NCBI RefSeq assembly: GCF_900116665.1
Contig: NZ_FPBK01000001.1
Coordinates: 62,001-126,000 of the forward strand
From: Pustulibacterium marinum
GTDB lineage: Bacteria > Bacteroidota > Bacteroidia > Flavobacteriales > Flavobacteriaceae
Reading direction: 5' to 3'
Length of the DNA: 64,000 bases
The translations under genes were made by a program, and so were the position numbers. The notes beneath the pieces were generated by a model that saw nothing but the letters and a program-made list of their open reading frames with translations, ran no database searches and had not been told where the DNA came from. Below, one piece after another: positions 47,680-57,400 of this stretch. The first letter of the stretch is position 1, and each line of letters opens with the position of its first letter.

Positions 47680-47955
47680 TCGTATAAATAGCTTTTGTGA
47701 CGGTTTTAGGGTAGTAGATGATAAATGACAAGATAAAATTTTAAAAACGGCTTAAATCGCTTTAAAATGATTAGTTTTCAATAAAAATATTTTATTTAAA
47801 ATTTTTAAGTATAAATTTTAATTATAATAAGGCTTCACGCAAAATTCATCGTCATTTTTCATAAAGGAAGACTAACTTTTATATTTTTGCGATGCTGAGA
47901 TGATCCATAGAAAAATCTCAGAAAAATTGATTTAAAAAATTTAAACAAACAATAC
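47680..47955. other. Non-coding gap upstream of the OmpH-like gene
   Basis: AT-rich. Apart from a perfect -7 box TATTTTTG at 47882-47889, placing the transcript start near 47895 with a leader of about 60 bases, I see no gene or structured RNA. Confidence 0.5.
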
Positions 47956-48468
47956 ATGAAAAAATTAGTTGTAACAGTTTTTGCAGTAATTGGATTAATT
48001 TCTTGTAGTCAAGAAAAAACTGCTTATATAGATCTTCCAACTTTGTTAGAGGATTATCAAGGTAGAAAAGACATTGAAACGAAGTACAAAGACAAAATGG
48101 AAAAGTTTGGAATGCGAAGAGATAGTATTGGTAAATCTTTAGATGCTGAAGGACAAGATTTTCAAACGAAGGCAAACAGTATGTCTCAATCAAAGCAGCA
48201 AGAAGAATATCAAAAATTGATGCAAAAGGCGCAACGTCTACAACAAGTTTTACAACAGGAAGAATATAAAATTAGTCAAGAAGGTCAAGTGGAAATTGAT
48301 ACGTTGATTAGTGAAGTAAAAGATTTTGTAAAAGTTTACGGAGCTGATAATAATTATACTTACATTTTTGGAGCTAATGAAAGTGGTAGTGTAATGTATG
48401 GAGCTGATGATAAGAATATTACAGAAGATGTTCTAAAAGCTTTGAACGATAAATATGCTAGAGAATAA
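47956..48468 (+). CDS. OmpH/Skp-like lipoprotein
   Basis: A 170-residue protein with a lipoprotein signal (lipobox LISC, Cys about 17). The central region is a Gln/Lys-rich helical hairpin (about 35-130) like the tentacles of Skp/OmpH periplasmic chaperones, and the C-terminal strand region (NYTYIFGANESGSVMYGADDKNITEDVLKALNDKY) is typical of the OmpH family. Lipidation would tether it to a membrane, unlike soluble Skp. It may chaperone outer-membrane proteins. Own promoter and terminator. Confidence 0.83.
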   Translation: MKKLVVTVFAVIGLISCSQEKTAYIDLPTLLEDYQGRKDIETKYKDKMEKFGMRRDSIGKSLDAEGQDFQTKANSMSQSKQQEEYQKLMQKAQRLQQVLQQEEYKISQEGQVEIDTLISEVKDFVKVYGADNNYTYIFGANESGSVMYGADDKNITEDVLKALNDKYARE

Positions 48469-48494
48469 TTAGCATTAAATCATAAATAATATTT

Positions 48495-48523
48495 AAAAGC
48501 GCTGTGCCACAGCGCTTTTTTTT
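48495..48523 (+). terminator. Rho-independent terminator of the OmpH-like gene
   Basis: AAAAGCGCTGTG/CACAGCGCTTTT near-perfect palindrome followed by T-run. Confidence 0.85.
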
Positions 48524-48553
48524 GTAATATGGTGTAAGATAAATTCATTCACC

Positions 48554-50068
48554 GTGTCAAAAGTTTTCAAGGGCTTTCTTATTTTTTTATTACTTGTTGT
48601 TGCCATTTTATTAGCTGCCGGATTTTTTGCTTCCGGAACGGTTGAAAAAAAGGTAACAGAAGCACTTTCCAAGAACTTTTTGGTAAGCATAGGTGATACC
48701 AAAATCAATTTTTGGAATACCACTGCAACTTTCTCAAATGTGTCTCTTCAAAGTAAAAACAGAGAAAAAGATAGTTTGTCTATCAATGCAAAAGACGTAC
48801 ACGTAAACTTTCAAAGCCTTTTGAATGTTATCAAAGCAGACACTATCAAAATTTCAAAGATTGATGTGGCTTTTCCAACCTTGGCTATTTACAAAGCAGA
48901 AAAAGATTCTACTAAGTCAAAAAAAATAAAAGAGAAGGACTCTTTACCAAAATCTTTTCTTTTAAAAAATTTAGAAGTGAACAACGGAAATGTTTCTGTT
49001 TATTCATCAACCGATACGCTACAAACTTCAAGCAAAAATTTTCAAATTTTACTTGCTGATATTGCTGTTAATAACAAAACAGTTACTCAAAATATTCCGT
49101 TTGAATACAGTCTGAAACAAATACGGTTTTCCGAATTTTACCAGAATGCAGGGAAACGCAAGGAACTTACAGCAAAAAATCTGGTAATTTCAGATAGTAT
49201 CATCGAAGTTTCTGGTTTGCATTTAAAGCCTCGTTTTAGTAAAAAAGAATATATAAATCATATTGATTATCAAGATGATTGGATGGATCTTACGGTGAGT
49301 AACATCAAAATTCATCATTATGATGTTAACTTTTTTGAAGAAAGAAAATCTATTAAAATTCCTAAAATAGAAATTGATAGTACGTACTTGAATTTGTATA
49401 GAGATAAATCGGTGAAACGAGATTTTAGTTACAAACCAATGTACAGCAAAATGCTACGAGATTTGGACTTTGATTTGGTTGTAGATTCGCTCGAAATTAC
49501 CAATACAAAACTAGATTATGAAGAAAGACTTCCTGGCAGAGTTCCCGGAATCATTGATTTTGCAGATATGCACATTCTTATTACAGATATCAATAACGTG
49601 GATACTTCCAAAAAAACGAATATTACTATTGATTGTCAGTTTTTAAAAGAAGCACCGTTACATGTAGATTGGATGTTTGATATTCACAGTAAGAAAGACT
49701 ATTTTGAAATTAAAGGAAATCTTGGTTCTGTAGATGTTAAACAGCTTAATAATTTTATGGATCCTATGATGAACATTCAAGTATCGGGTAGAGTAGACGC
49801 TGTAATGTTTAATTTCTACGGAACTGATGCCAGCGCTAAAGGAGAGTTCACCATGAAATATCATGATTTGAAAGTAGAATTACTCAAAAAAGGTGACCGA
49901 AAAAAGAAGCGTAAATTTCTATCGGCTATAGCCAATATATTTGTTCATAAAGTGCGAGAAGATTTAGATGCTAAACAAATTGAAGTAGAACGAACCAAGT
50001 ATAAATCGTTTTTCAACTATTTCTGGTTATGCGTCCAAGATGGAATAAAAAAAACGGTGGTTTTTTAG
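48554..50068 (+). CDS. AsmA/DUF748-like membrane-anchored protein, GTG start
   Basis: A 504-residue protein beginning MSKVFKGFLIFLLLVVAILLAAGFF, one N-terminal anchor helix. A long beta-rich periplasmic part follows (NVSLQSKNREKDSLSINAKDVHVNFQSLL, repeated VxxLxIxN patterns) like AsmA/TamB-type proteins involved in outer-membrane lipid transport; this assignment is tentative. The start is GTG at 48554, immediately before the anchor, with no ATG alternative. Its stop overlaps the end of the convergent DoxX-like gene by four bases, with no separate terminator visible. Confidence 0.7.
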   Translation: MSKVFKGFLIFLLLVVAILLAAGFFASGTVEKKVTEALSKNFLVSIGDTKINFWNTTATFSNVSLQSKNREKDSLSINAKDVHVNFQSLLNVIKADTIKISKIDVAFPTLAIYKAEKDSTKSKKIKEKDSLPKSFLLKNLEVNNGNVSVYSSTDTLQTSSKNFQILLADIAVNNKTVTQNIPFEYSLKQIRFSEFYQNAGKRKELTAKNLVISDSIIEVSGLHLKPRFSKKEYINHIDYQDDWMDLTVSNIKIHHYDVNFFEERKSIKIPKIEIDSTYLNLYRDKSVKRDFSYKPMYSKMLRDLDFDLVVDSLEITNTKLDYEERLPGRVPGIIDFADMHILITDINNVDTSKKTNITIDCQFLKEAPLHVDWMFDIHSKKDYFEIKGNLGSVDVKQLNNFMDPMMNIQVSGRVDAVMFNFYGTDASAKGEFTMKYHDLKVELLKKGDRKKKRKFLSAIANIFVHKVREDLDAKQIEVERTKYKSFFNYFWLCVQDGIKKTVVF

Positions 50069-50454
50069 TTTAAAAGGTACAACAGAAAAAACGCCGGAAT
50101 AAGATAAATCACCATATTTCTGGCACCGTCATAATCTTTTACCAATCGCGTGCCAATTAACAAAGCCAATAGCACAGCAATACATAGCAAACAACCCAAC
50201 AGTGCAAAAGTTTTGCCTTCAAACCAAATCAATTCAATGATTCCGGCAACACATAAAAAAGTGGCTATAATTTCAAAAAAGAGAATTTTTAGAATGGATA
50301 GTTTTACAAAGTGTTTCATAAAACTGTTTTTAAAATAATCATTGAGCCATAACACTTGTCCTTTAAAATCAGTTATTTTTTCAAAAGCACTAAAGCCAAA
50401 GGTAAAAATGAATAATAGTAAAATAGCTACTTGGGTAAACATTAAGGTGTGCAT
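50065..50454 (-). CDS. DoxX-like four-helix membrane protein
   Basis: I take the ATG at 50454 (MHTLMFTQVAILLLFIF), giving 129 residues. A TTG/ATG-type start further upstream (frame open to 50559) would add a short, non-family hydrophobic stretch overlapping the next gene's promoter region. Four hydrophobic segments and the block TFGFSAFEKITDFKGQVLWLNDYFKNSFM resemble DoxX/MauE-type quinone-associated membrane proteins. Function unknown. Convergent with the AsmA-like gene by a 4-base overlap. Confidence 0.68.
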   Translation of the reverse strand: MHTLMFTQVAILLLFIFTFGFSAFEKITDFKGQVLWLNDYFKNSFMKHFVKLSILKILFFEIIATFLCVAGIIELIWFEGKTFALLGCLLCIAVLLALLIGTRLVKDYDGARNMVIYLIPAFFLLYLLN

Positions 50455-50557
50455 AAAACCATATTTTTTATCGCTGCAAAAATATTGTAACGTTGCGTTA
50501 CGTTTAAGTACTAATATCAACAAAAATACGTAGCAAAATTTACTTGGCAACCCAAGC

Positions 50558-51454
50558 ATGAAACTAACTCATTTTTTAAACCGGCCTTTTAACTACTTAC
50601 AAAGCACCAGAAAAAAATGGAATTATATTATAAGTGCTTCACTTTTTGCACATTTTTTTTTGATTCTCTTTCAGCCTTACGGATTATTTACTGAGTTAAG
50701 AAACCCAATAAATACGGCATTAGATAAATTTTTATTTTTCTTTACAATCACCTGTATTGGCTTTTTTGGTCTTATGTTTTCTCAGTTTGTATTACGGTCC
50801 TTATTCAATTTTCAATCGGTAACTATTAAAAAGTATATTTATTTTTTTGCTATAGAGGTTTTTGTAGTATACGCTATGTATTTTCTGATTTCTTTTTTTA
50901 TTCCAGATTTAGGAAAAGATTTTGAAAAAGAATTAGATGTTTCTTTCCAATTACGTAATTATTTTAGAGCTTTTACAGTATTGGTTTTTCCTTTTTTTGG
51001 AGCTATAGTCTTTGAGTTTATTGCTAAGTTGAAAGAAGAAGTTAAAACGATGGGCAAGCAATTAAATATCTATCAACATAAATATCAAGACAAGCAAAAA
51101 CTAGCGATGCTAGACTTTTATGATGAAAATAATCAATTACAATTAAAAATTCCGTTACAAGATTTTTTCTATGCAGAGTCTAGTAACCAATACGTACTTA
51201 TTTATTTTCTTGAATCAGGAAACATAAAACGAGAAATTATTAGAACTCGTTTGAAGAATATTTTAGAACAATTTTCTGTTAGTTGTGTTTTACAATGTCA
51301 TAGATCTTTTATGGTAAACCTTATGAATGTATCTTGTTTAAACAAAAAAGAAACAAAGAAATACCTTATTCTAAAGTCAGAGAATTTAATGGAAATTCCA
51401 GTATCAAAAACCTATCTTACTTCTATTTTATCAGAAATAGAAAAACACGAATAG
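50558..51454 (+). CDS. Membrane-anchored LytTR transcription regulator
   Basis: A 298-residue protein. Four membrane segments in residues 25-155 (YIISASLFAHFFLILF, FFFTITCIGFFGLMF, FAIEVFVVYAMYFLISFF, AFTVLVFPFFGAIVF), then a linker helix. The C-terminal LytTR DNA-binding domain spans about 195-295 (FFYAESSNQYVLIYF, IRTRLKNILEQF, QCHRSFMVNL). The combination of a membrane sensor with LytTR but no receiver domain is common in flavobacteria. It lies 126 bases upstream of a TonB receptor gene on the same strand, its likely target. Confidence 0.87.
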   Translation: MKLTHFLNRPFNYLQSTRKKWNYIISASLFAHFFLILFQPYGLFTELRNPINTALDKFLFFFTITCIGFFGLMFSQFVLRSLFNFQSVTIKKYIYFFAIEVFVVYAMYFLISFFIPDLGKDFEKELDVSFQLRNYFRAFTVLVFPFFGAIVFEFIAKLKEEVKTMGKQLNIYQHKYQDKQKLAMLDFYDENNQLQLKIPLQDFFYAESSNQYVLIYFLESGNIKREIIRTRLKNILEQFSVSCVLQCHRSFMVNLMNVSCLNKKETKKYLILKSENLMEIPVSKTYLTSILSEIEKHE

Positions 51455-51580
51455 AAAAATAGAAACATTTTACTCCAAACTTATTTATGTTCACTCCAAA
51501 TCATTTTAAAAGTAACTCATTAAGAACTTAATTTATAAATATTTGTACAATAAGTTAAACTAACCAAATAAGTATTTACT

Positions 51581-53950
51581 ATGAAAAACCTTTGCCTAAT
51601 TTTAGGCTTTCTTTTTGTTTCGCTAGCATTTTCTCAAGAAAATGTAACCATCAGTGGAACCATAAAAGACGATACCAATGGCGAAACCATTTACGGAGCA
51701 TCGGTCTATTTGCAAGATACATCCTATGGCGTTACTACTAACTCATACGGATTTTACTCGTTATCTGCTCCTGCTGGAACATATACTTTATCAGTTTCTT
51801 TTATTGGTTATGAAACAATTTCACAGCAAATTACGCTAACTGAAAATCAAAAAATAAATTTCGAAATTACGGAAGAGTCCATGGCGCTCGATGAAGTGGT
51901 GATTACTGCAGAAGAAAATACAGCTACCGATATTAAAACACCACAAATGAGTGTTACCAAACTGAAAACTGAAACTATTAAAAAAATTCCGGCAGTTTTA
52001 GGGGAGGTTGATATTATCAAATCCATTCAATTACTACCTGGAGTTACCAATAGTGGAGAAGGTTCTGGCGGATTTAACGTACGTGGCGGTGCAGAAGATC
52101 AAAACCTGGTATTGCTCGATGAAGCTATTATTTACAACACTTCGCATTTATTCGGATTCTTTTCAGTTTTTAATGCAGATGCTATTAAGAATATTGAATT
52201 GTACAAAGGTTCTATTCCGGCACAATTTGGCGGACGAGTTTCTTCGGTTTTAGATGTGCAACAAAAAGACGGAAATAGTAAAAATTACGAGCTTACAGGA
52301 GGTATTGGCGCCGTGAGTAGTAGATTAGCCGTAGAAGGACCTTTATTCAAGGAGAAAGGCTCTTTTATAGTTGCGGGTCGTGGTTCATACGCACATTTAT
52401 TCTTAAAATTAGCCGATAACGAAAATAGCGCGTATTTCTATGACGTGAATGCCAAAGGAAACTACGAAATCAACGATAAAAACAAGTTATTTCTTTCCAT
52501 GTATCACGGCCGTGATAAGTTTGACATTGCTAATATTTTTAAGAACGAATACGGAAATACTTCTGCAAATCTGCGTTGGAATCACGTGTTTAATGACAAA
52601 TTATTTGCTAATGCTTCTTTGATTTATAGCAAGTATGATTATAAAATTCAAATTAGTTTTATAGAGCTAGATTGGGTTGCGGCTATTGAAAATTATAATT
52701 TCAAGTACGATATGAAATACTACGCAAGTCAAAATTTTAAATTGAATGCAGGAATAAGCGGAATTTCATACATGTTTCAACCGGGAGAAGTAAAACCAAC
52801 TTCCGAAACATCTTCTATCAATTACATGAAACTTGATGATAAAAGAGCACTAGAAACCGGAATTTACCTTAGCGCAGAACATACACTTACTGAAAAATTA
52901 ACCGCTCTCTACGGAATTAGATACAGTATGTTTCACAGGTTTGGCGGACAATCTTTAGTCAATTATGAAAATGATTTACCGGTGGTTTATAACGAAACTT
53001 TAGGCGTTTATGAAGAAGGAACTCCTGTTTCCGAAACGTATTATGACAAAGGAGAAGTTATCAAATCATTTGGAAATTTTGAACCCCGCGTTGGACTTTC
53101 CTACCAGCTAAATGATGCTACTTCTATTAAAGCAGGGTATTCCAGAACGGCGCAATATATTCATTTGATTTCTAACACTTCGGCAGCAACACCTGTAGAC
53201 GTTTGGGCACCCAGTGGAAAGTTCATCAAACCACAATTATCAGATCAGTTTTCGGTGGGGTATTTTAAAAATTTAATGGATAATAAATATTCGTTAGAAG
53301 TAGAATCATTTTACAAAACCGTTGACAACCGAGTAGATTATGTAGATGGCGCAAGTTTAATAGGTCAAAATACAATTGAAACCGAAATTTTAATTGGCGA
53401 ATCTAAAGCCTACGGATTGGAAGTTTTACTTCGGAAAAATTCCGGAAAATTAACCGGTTGGATTGCCTATACGTTGTCTAATGCAGAACAAAGAACGTTG
53501 GGCGGCGCAGCAGGCGGACCAGGAATTAATGCTGGAAATTGGTACAATACGCCTTATAACAAAACGCATGATATTTCGGTAACAGGAACTTATGCTCTTA
53601 ACAAAAAATGGGATTTTGGAGCTAATTTAATTTATCAAACAGGTAGACCGGTAACGTACCCAAATGGCCAATATCAGTATGAAGGAATTTCGGTTCCTAG
53701 TTATTCCGGGAGAAATGAAAATCGTTTACCGGCATATCATCGGGTAGATGTTTCAGCAACGTACCGTCCAAATCGTAAACCAGAAGCTAAATGGAAAGGT
53801 GAGTGGGTTTTCAGTATTTACAATTTGTATAACAGAAAAAATGCGGCTTCAATTTCCTTTGGTCAAAATCGTGAAACTGGTATCAACGAAGCTACTAGAA
53901 CAGCCATTTTTGGTATGGTTCCTTCAGTATCTTATAACTTCAAATTTTAA
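51581..53950 (+). CDS. TonB-dependent receptor paired with DUF4249
   Basis: A 789-residue outer-membrane receptor. Signal peptide 1-18 (ends AFSQ), carboxypeptidase-regulatory-like domain about 20-105, and a plug with DIIKSIQLLPGVTNSGEGSGGFNVRGGAEDQNLVLLDEAIIYN (about 144-186). The barrel ends MVPSVSYNFKF. A different subfamily from the two other receptors in the window: it has the full TonB plug motif and is followed 6 bases later by a DUF4249 lipoprotein, as FecA-like/SusC-like receptors are paired with surface lipoproteins. Substrate unknown. A near-consensus -7 box AATATTTG lies about 37 bases upstream. Confidence 0.9.
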   Translation: MKNLCLILGFLFVSLAFSQENVTISGTIKDDTNGETIYGASVYLQDTSYGVTTNSYGFYSLSAPAGTYTLSVSFIGYETISQQITLTENQKINFEITEESMALDEVVITAEENTATDIKTPQMSVTKLKTETIKKIPAVLGEVDIIKSIQLLPGVTNSGEGSGGFNVRGGAEDQNLVLLDEAIIYNTSHLFGFFSVFNADAIKNIELYKGSIPAQFGGRVSSVLDVQQKDGNSKNYELTGGIGAVSSRLAVEGPLFKEKGSFIVAGRGSYAHLFLKLADNENSAYFYDVNAKGNYEINDKNKLFLSMYHGRDKFDIANIFKNEYGNTSANLRWNHVFNDKLFANASLIYSKYDYKIQISFIELDWVAAIENYNFKYDMKYYASQNFKLNAGISGISYMFQPGEVKPTSETSSINYMKLDDKRALETGIYLSAEHTLTEKLTALYGIRYSMFHRFGGQSLVNYENDLPVVYNETLGVYEEGTPVSETYYDKGEVIKSFGNFEPRVGLSYQLNDATSIKAGYSRTAQYIHLISNTSAATPVDVWAPSGKFIKPQLSDQFSVGYFKNLMDNKYSLEVESFYKTVDNRVDYVDGASLIGQNTIETEILIGESKAYGLEVLLRKNSGKLTGWIAYTLSNAEQRTLGGAAGGPGINAGNWYNTPYNKTHDISVTGTYALNKKWDFGANLIYQTGRPVTYPNGQYQYEGISVPSYSGRNENRLPAYHRVDVSATYRPNRKPEAKWKGEWVFSIYNLYNRKNAASISFGQNRETGINEATRTAIFGMVPSVSYNFKF

Positions 53951-53956
53951 AGTAAG

Positions 53957-54802
53957 ATGAAATTCAATATAAAATCAATATTCGTATTAGTGGTATGTAT
54001 TTCGTTTACCGCTTGTACCGATGTAGTAGACGTAGATGTACCTTTTGAAGGTTCAAATTTAGTAATCGAAGCTTCCATGGATTGGCTGAACGGAACTTCA
54101 GGGAATGAGCAAACTATTTACCTGAGTGAATCCACTCCGTATTTTTCAGAAGATCAAATAAGTCCGGTTTCTGGTGCAACGATTAGTGTTGTGAACGATG
54201 CAACTGGAGAAACATATATTTTTGAAGATCAGAATGATGGTTCATATACAACAACATCTTTTGAACCAGTAGAAAATCAATCTTTTACCTTAACGGTTGT
54301 TTATGATAATGAAACGTACCAAGCAAGTGATACCTTTATTTTGCCAACGGCCATAGATTATGTAGAGCAAACTTTGGAAGGAGCTTTTGATGATGAAGTG
54401 ATAGATTTGAACACCTATTTTCAGGATGATGCAGAAGTTGATAATTATTACATGAACAGATATTACCGACAAGGAGATTTGTTTCCGTACTTAGATACTT
54501 TTTCAGATGAATTTACAAACGGGAATCAAATGCATGATTTTTTTGAAATTGAAGATGATGAAGACAGTACTATAGAACCTTTGCAAGCAGGTGATGTTGT
54601 AGATATTTATTTGTATTCCATAACCGAAAGTTATTACAATTACATGACATTGCTTCTAGAACAATCAGAAAGTTCAGGAAATCCGTTTGCTACAACTCCG
54701 GCTGCATTACAAGGAAATTGTAAAAATATGTCTGATGGAGAAGATGCTTACGGGTATTTTAGAACTACTAGGTATGATAAAGTTACCTATACAGTAGAAT
54801 AG
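53957..54802 (+). CDS. DUF4249 surface lipoprotein
   Basis: A 281-residue lipoprotein with lipobox FTAC (Cys about 20). Beta-rich, acidic mature part with VISGATISVVNDATGETYIFEDQNDGSYT-like Ig/peptide-binding strands near residues 65-95. DUF4249 proteins are regularly encoded after TonB receptors; this one begins 6 bases after the receptor stop. They probably cap or assist the receptor at the cell surface, as SusD does for SusC, but this is inference. Ends in a bidirectional terminator. Confidence 0.87.
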   Translation: MKFNIKSIFVLVVCISFTACTDVVDVDVPFEGSNLVIEASMDWLNGTSGNEQTIYLSESTPYFSEDQISPVSGATISVVNDATGETYIFEDQNDGSYTTTSFEPVENQSFTLTVVYDNETYQASDTFILPTAIDYVEQTLEGAFDDEVIDLNTYFQDDAEVDNYYMNRYYRQGDLFPYLDTFSDEFTNGNQMHDFFEIEDDEDSTIEPLQAGDVVDIYLYSITESYYNYMTLLLEQSESSGNPFATTPAALQGNCKNMSDGEDAYGYFRTTRYDKVTYTVE

Positions 54803-54811
54803 TATAAAATG

Positions 54812-54843
54812 AAAAGAAGCGGTTGTTAAACCGCTTCTTTTTT
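54812..54843. terminator. Bidirectional terminator (DUF4249 / holB)
   Basis: AAAAGAAGCGGTT/AACCGCTTCTTTT stem. The right arm is part of the last holB codons. Confidence 0.85.
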
Positions 54844-55980
54844 ATGTAAATATCTGGTAAGTTTTATAGAAAGGTCTGTAAAAATGATTTTTGCATTTCC
54901 GTTACGTTCCACGTGATACAAGGCATCTTCAAGCTCTTTGGTAATTTCCAAAATATTACCGCTGTGTACAAATGGTGCAAACTTTTCCAATTTAAATCCG
55001 TCCGATTGCATTTCCATATACACCAAATCGGGCGATTGATAATTGAGTAACAATGCTTGTCGGAAAACATCCATGCAGTAATTTAAAAACTGCTTTTGAG
55101 TTTCTCTTCCGGTAGCGGCAACTTCTTCGCTCCAGGAAATTAAGTCATGAATAACCGCTTTGTTTCCTTTGGCTCTAAACGCAGCTCTTACCCAAAATAC
55201 AAACCAGTTTTCAAATACCAAATCTTCAGAATCTTTTAATGAAATATCAATGGCTTTGTTGTAATTTCCTTGTGATTGATGCGCAATTTTTGCAGCTTCA
55301 GCTTCCTGAATTCCACGTGAAACCAATCCTTGTTTAACTACTTCTTCTGTCAACGGTGGAAAATGTAAAATTTGACAACGAGACCGTATAGTTTGAATAA
55401 TTTTTTCCTCCTCTTCAGCAATCAGTAAAAAGATGGTTTTGTTCGGCGGTTCTTCTATCAGTTTCAATAATTTGTTGGCTGCAGCAGTATTCATGCGGTC
55501 TGCCATCCAAATAATCATTACTTTATAACCACCTTCGTATGATTTTAAACTCAACGATTTTACAATATCGGTAGCTTCATCAACCCCAATAATTCCCTGT
55601 TTGTTTTCAATACCCAGAACCTGAAACCAGTCAAAAGCATTTCCATAACCTTGTTCGCTCACAAACTTTCGCCATTCTTCCATGAACATGGTGCTAACAG
55701 GATGCTTTTTCACACGATCTGTAGTGGCAACCGGAAATGCAAAATGCAAATCGGGATGTGAAAGGTTTTCAAACTTTAAATTACAACTTTGATTTCCACC
55801 TTCATTTTCACCATTGGTATTTTGGCACAACAAGTATTGAGCATAAGCAATTGCCATGGGCAACGTTCCGGAACCTTCTGGTCCAATAAACAATTGTGCA
55901 TGGGCAATTCTACCATTGTCTACACTTACGGTGAGGTGATTTTTTATGTGTTGCTGACCTAGTATGTTTGAAAAAAGCAT
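54826..55980 (-). CDS. holB: DNA polymerase III delta' subunit (clamp loader)
   Basis: A 384-residue clamp-loader subunit. MLFSNILGQQHIKNHLTVSVDNGRIAHAQLFIGPEGSG is the family N-terminus, with a degenerate P-loop (GPEGSGTL, Thr where Lys is needed), consistent with delta' not hydrolysing ATP. WMADRMNTAAANKLLKLIEEPPNKTIFLLIAE and TIRSRCQILHF are conserved. I use the ATG at 55980: a TTG two codons earlier is covered by the -7 box TATCTTTG (55984-55991). The distance suggests a leaderless or near-leaderless mRNA. Two weak parS-like sites lie inside (54905, 55309). Confidence 0.92.
   Translation of the reverse strand: MLFSNILGQQHIKNHLTVSVDNGRIAHAQLFIGPEGSGTLPMAIAYAQYLLCQNTNGENEGGNQSCNLKFENLSHPDLHFAFPVATTDRVKKHPVSTMFMEEWRKFVSEQGYGNAFDWFQVLGIENKQGIIGVDEATDIVKSLSLKSYEGGYKVMIIWMADRMNTAAANKLLKLIEEPPNKTIFLLIAEEEEKIIQTIRSRCQILHFPPLTEEVVKQGLVSRGIQEAEAAKIAHQSQGNYNKAIDISLKDSEDLVFENWFVFWVRAAFRAKGNKAVIHDLISWSEEVAATGRETQKQFLNYCMDVFRQALLLNYQSPDLVYMEMQSDGFKLEKFAPFVHSGNILEITKELEDALYHVERNGNAKIIFTDLSIKLTRYLHKKEAV
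54905..54920. other. parS-like sequence inside holB (14/16)
   Basis: CGTTCCACGTGATACA matches canonical parS at 14 of 16 positions. A weaker one, AATTCCACGTGAAACC (13/16), lies at 55309-55324. Confidence 0.4.
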
Positions 55981-55983
55981 ACG

Positions 55984-55991
55984 CAAAGATA
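55984..55991 (-). promoter_or_regulatory. -7 promoter element for holB
   Basis: TATCTTTG on the minus strand, exact match. Its last base is only 3 bases from the chosen ATG. Confidence 0.55.
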
Positions 55992-56064
55992 GTTTTTTTA
56001 AAAAACGAAGGTTGCTAAATGTTTATTTATGCTTTTCGTCATTTTATAGCTGATGAATATTGGT

Positions 56065-56072
56065 TACATTTG
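56065..56072 (+). promoter_or_regulatory. -7 promoter element for pgk
   Basis: TACATTTG, exact TAnnTTTG match, 29 bases before the pgk ATG. Confidence 0.6.
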
Positions 56073-56101
56073 TGTTTTAACATCTAGAAAATTAACAACA
56101 A

Positions 56102-57289
56102 ATGAAAACAATCGACGATTTTAATTTCGATAATAAAAAAGCATTGATCAGAGTAGATTTCAATGTACCTCTAAACGGTGATTTTCAAGTTACTGATACT
56201 ACAAGAATAGAAGCAGCAAAACCAACAATCGACAAAATTTTGAAGGATGGTGGTAGCGCAGTTTTAATGAGCCACTTAGGAAGACCACAAGGTTTTCAAG
56301 ATGAATTCTCTTTAAAGCACATTGTAGCTAAAGCATCAGAAATTTTGGGTGTTGAGGTGAAATTTGTTGAAGATTGTGTAGGTGAAAAAGCAGAAGCTGC
56401 TGTAGCTGAGTTGAAAGCTGGAGAAGTATTGCTTTTAGAAAACCTACGTTACTACGCTGAAGAAACAAAAGGTGACGAAGCTTTTGCAGAAAAGCTTTCT
56501 AAACTAGGTGATATTTATGTAAATGATGCCTTTGGTACTGCGCACAGAGCACACGCTTCTACAACTATTGTAGCTCAGTTTTTCCCAGAAGCTAAATGCT
56601 TTGGATATTTATTAGCCAAAGAAATTGAATCTATTGAAAAAGTAATGAGCACAGGAGAAAAACCTGTAACTGCTATTTTAGGAGGGTCTAAAGTTTCTTC
56701 AAAAATTACCATTATTGAAAACATTCTTGATAAAGTAGATAACTTGATCATTGGTGGTGGAATGACGTATACTTTTGTGAAAGCAAAAGGAGGTAAAGTA
56801 GGAAATTCTATTTGTGAAGATGACAAACAAGAATTAGCGCTTGACATTTTAAAACAAGCAGAAGCAAAAGGAGTAAAAGTATATATTCCGGTTGATGTTG
56901 TTGCTGCAGATGATTTTAGCAATACAGCAAATACGCAGGTTTCTCCGGTTGATGCCATTCCTGATGGTTGGGAAGGTTTAGATGCTGGACCAAAAACATT
57001 GGAAATTTTCAAAGATGTAATTTTAAGCTCTAAGACAATTCTTTGGAATGGTCCTGTAGGAGTTTTTGAAATGGAATCTTTTTCAAAAGGAACTATTTCC
57101 GTAGGTGACTATATCGCAGAAGCTACTGAAAAAGGAGCTTTCTCTCTTGTAGGAGGTGGAGATTCTGTAGCGGCTGTAAAACAGTTTGGTTTCCAAGATA
57201 AAGTTAGTTATGTTTCTACCGGTGGTGGAGCTATGCTAGAAAGTTTAGAAGGAAAAACATTACCAGGTATTGCTGCTATTTTAGCATAA
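56102..57289 (+). CDS. pgk: Phosphoglycerate kinase
   Basis: Glycolytic and gluconeogenic kinase converting 1,3-bisphosphoglycerate + ADP to 3-phosphoglycerate + ATP in the cytoplasm. RVDFNVPL (about residues 17-24), SHLGRPQG (about 60-67), the nucleotide-site KAKGGKVG region and the C-terminal [14 protein letters not shown] are all conserved. Length 395 aa is standard. High-expression codon use and a single-gene unit with -7 box and terminator. Confidence 0.97.
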   Translation: MKTIDDFNFDNKKALIRVDFNVPLNGDFQVTDTTRIEAAKPTIDKILKDGGSAVLMSHLGRPQGFQDEFSLKHIVAKASEILGVEVKFVEDCVGEKAEAAVAELKAGEVLLLENLRYYAEETKGDEAFAEKLSKLGDIYVNDAFGTAHRAHASTTIVAQFFPEAKCFGYLLAKEIESIEKVMSTGEKPVTAILGGSKVSSKITIIENILDKVDNLIIGGGMTYTFVKAKGGKVGNSICEDDKQELALDILKQAEAKGVKVYIPVDVVAADDFSNTANTQVSPVDAIPDGWEGLDAGPKTLEIFKDVILSSKTILWNGPVGVFEMESFSKGTISVGDYIAEATEKGAFSLVGGGDSVAAVKQFGFQDKVSYVSTGGGAMLESLEGKTLPGIAAILA

Positions 57290-57316
57290 AACAAATATTT
57301 GATAGTCAAAAAATAG

Positions 57317-57345
57317 AACCTTGCTTAGCGGCAAGGTTTTTTATT
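57317..57345 (+). terminator. Rho-independent terminator of pgk
   Basis: AACCTTGC/GCAAGGTT stem, six-base loop, followed by TTTTTATTTTT. Confidence 0.85.
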
Positions 57346-57400
57346 TTTAACATTCAGAAGGGAAATAGTTCTCCCAAAAAAACCGATTTTTGGCAAATTG

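Noticed and set aside
47680-47955. Non-coding RNA in the gap before the OmpH-like gene
   Set aside because: No stable stems or terminator between the methyltransferase stop and the -7 box.
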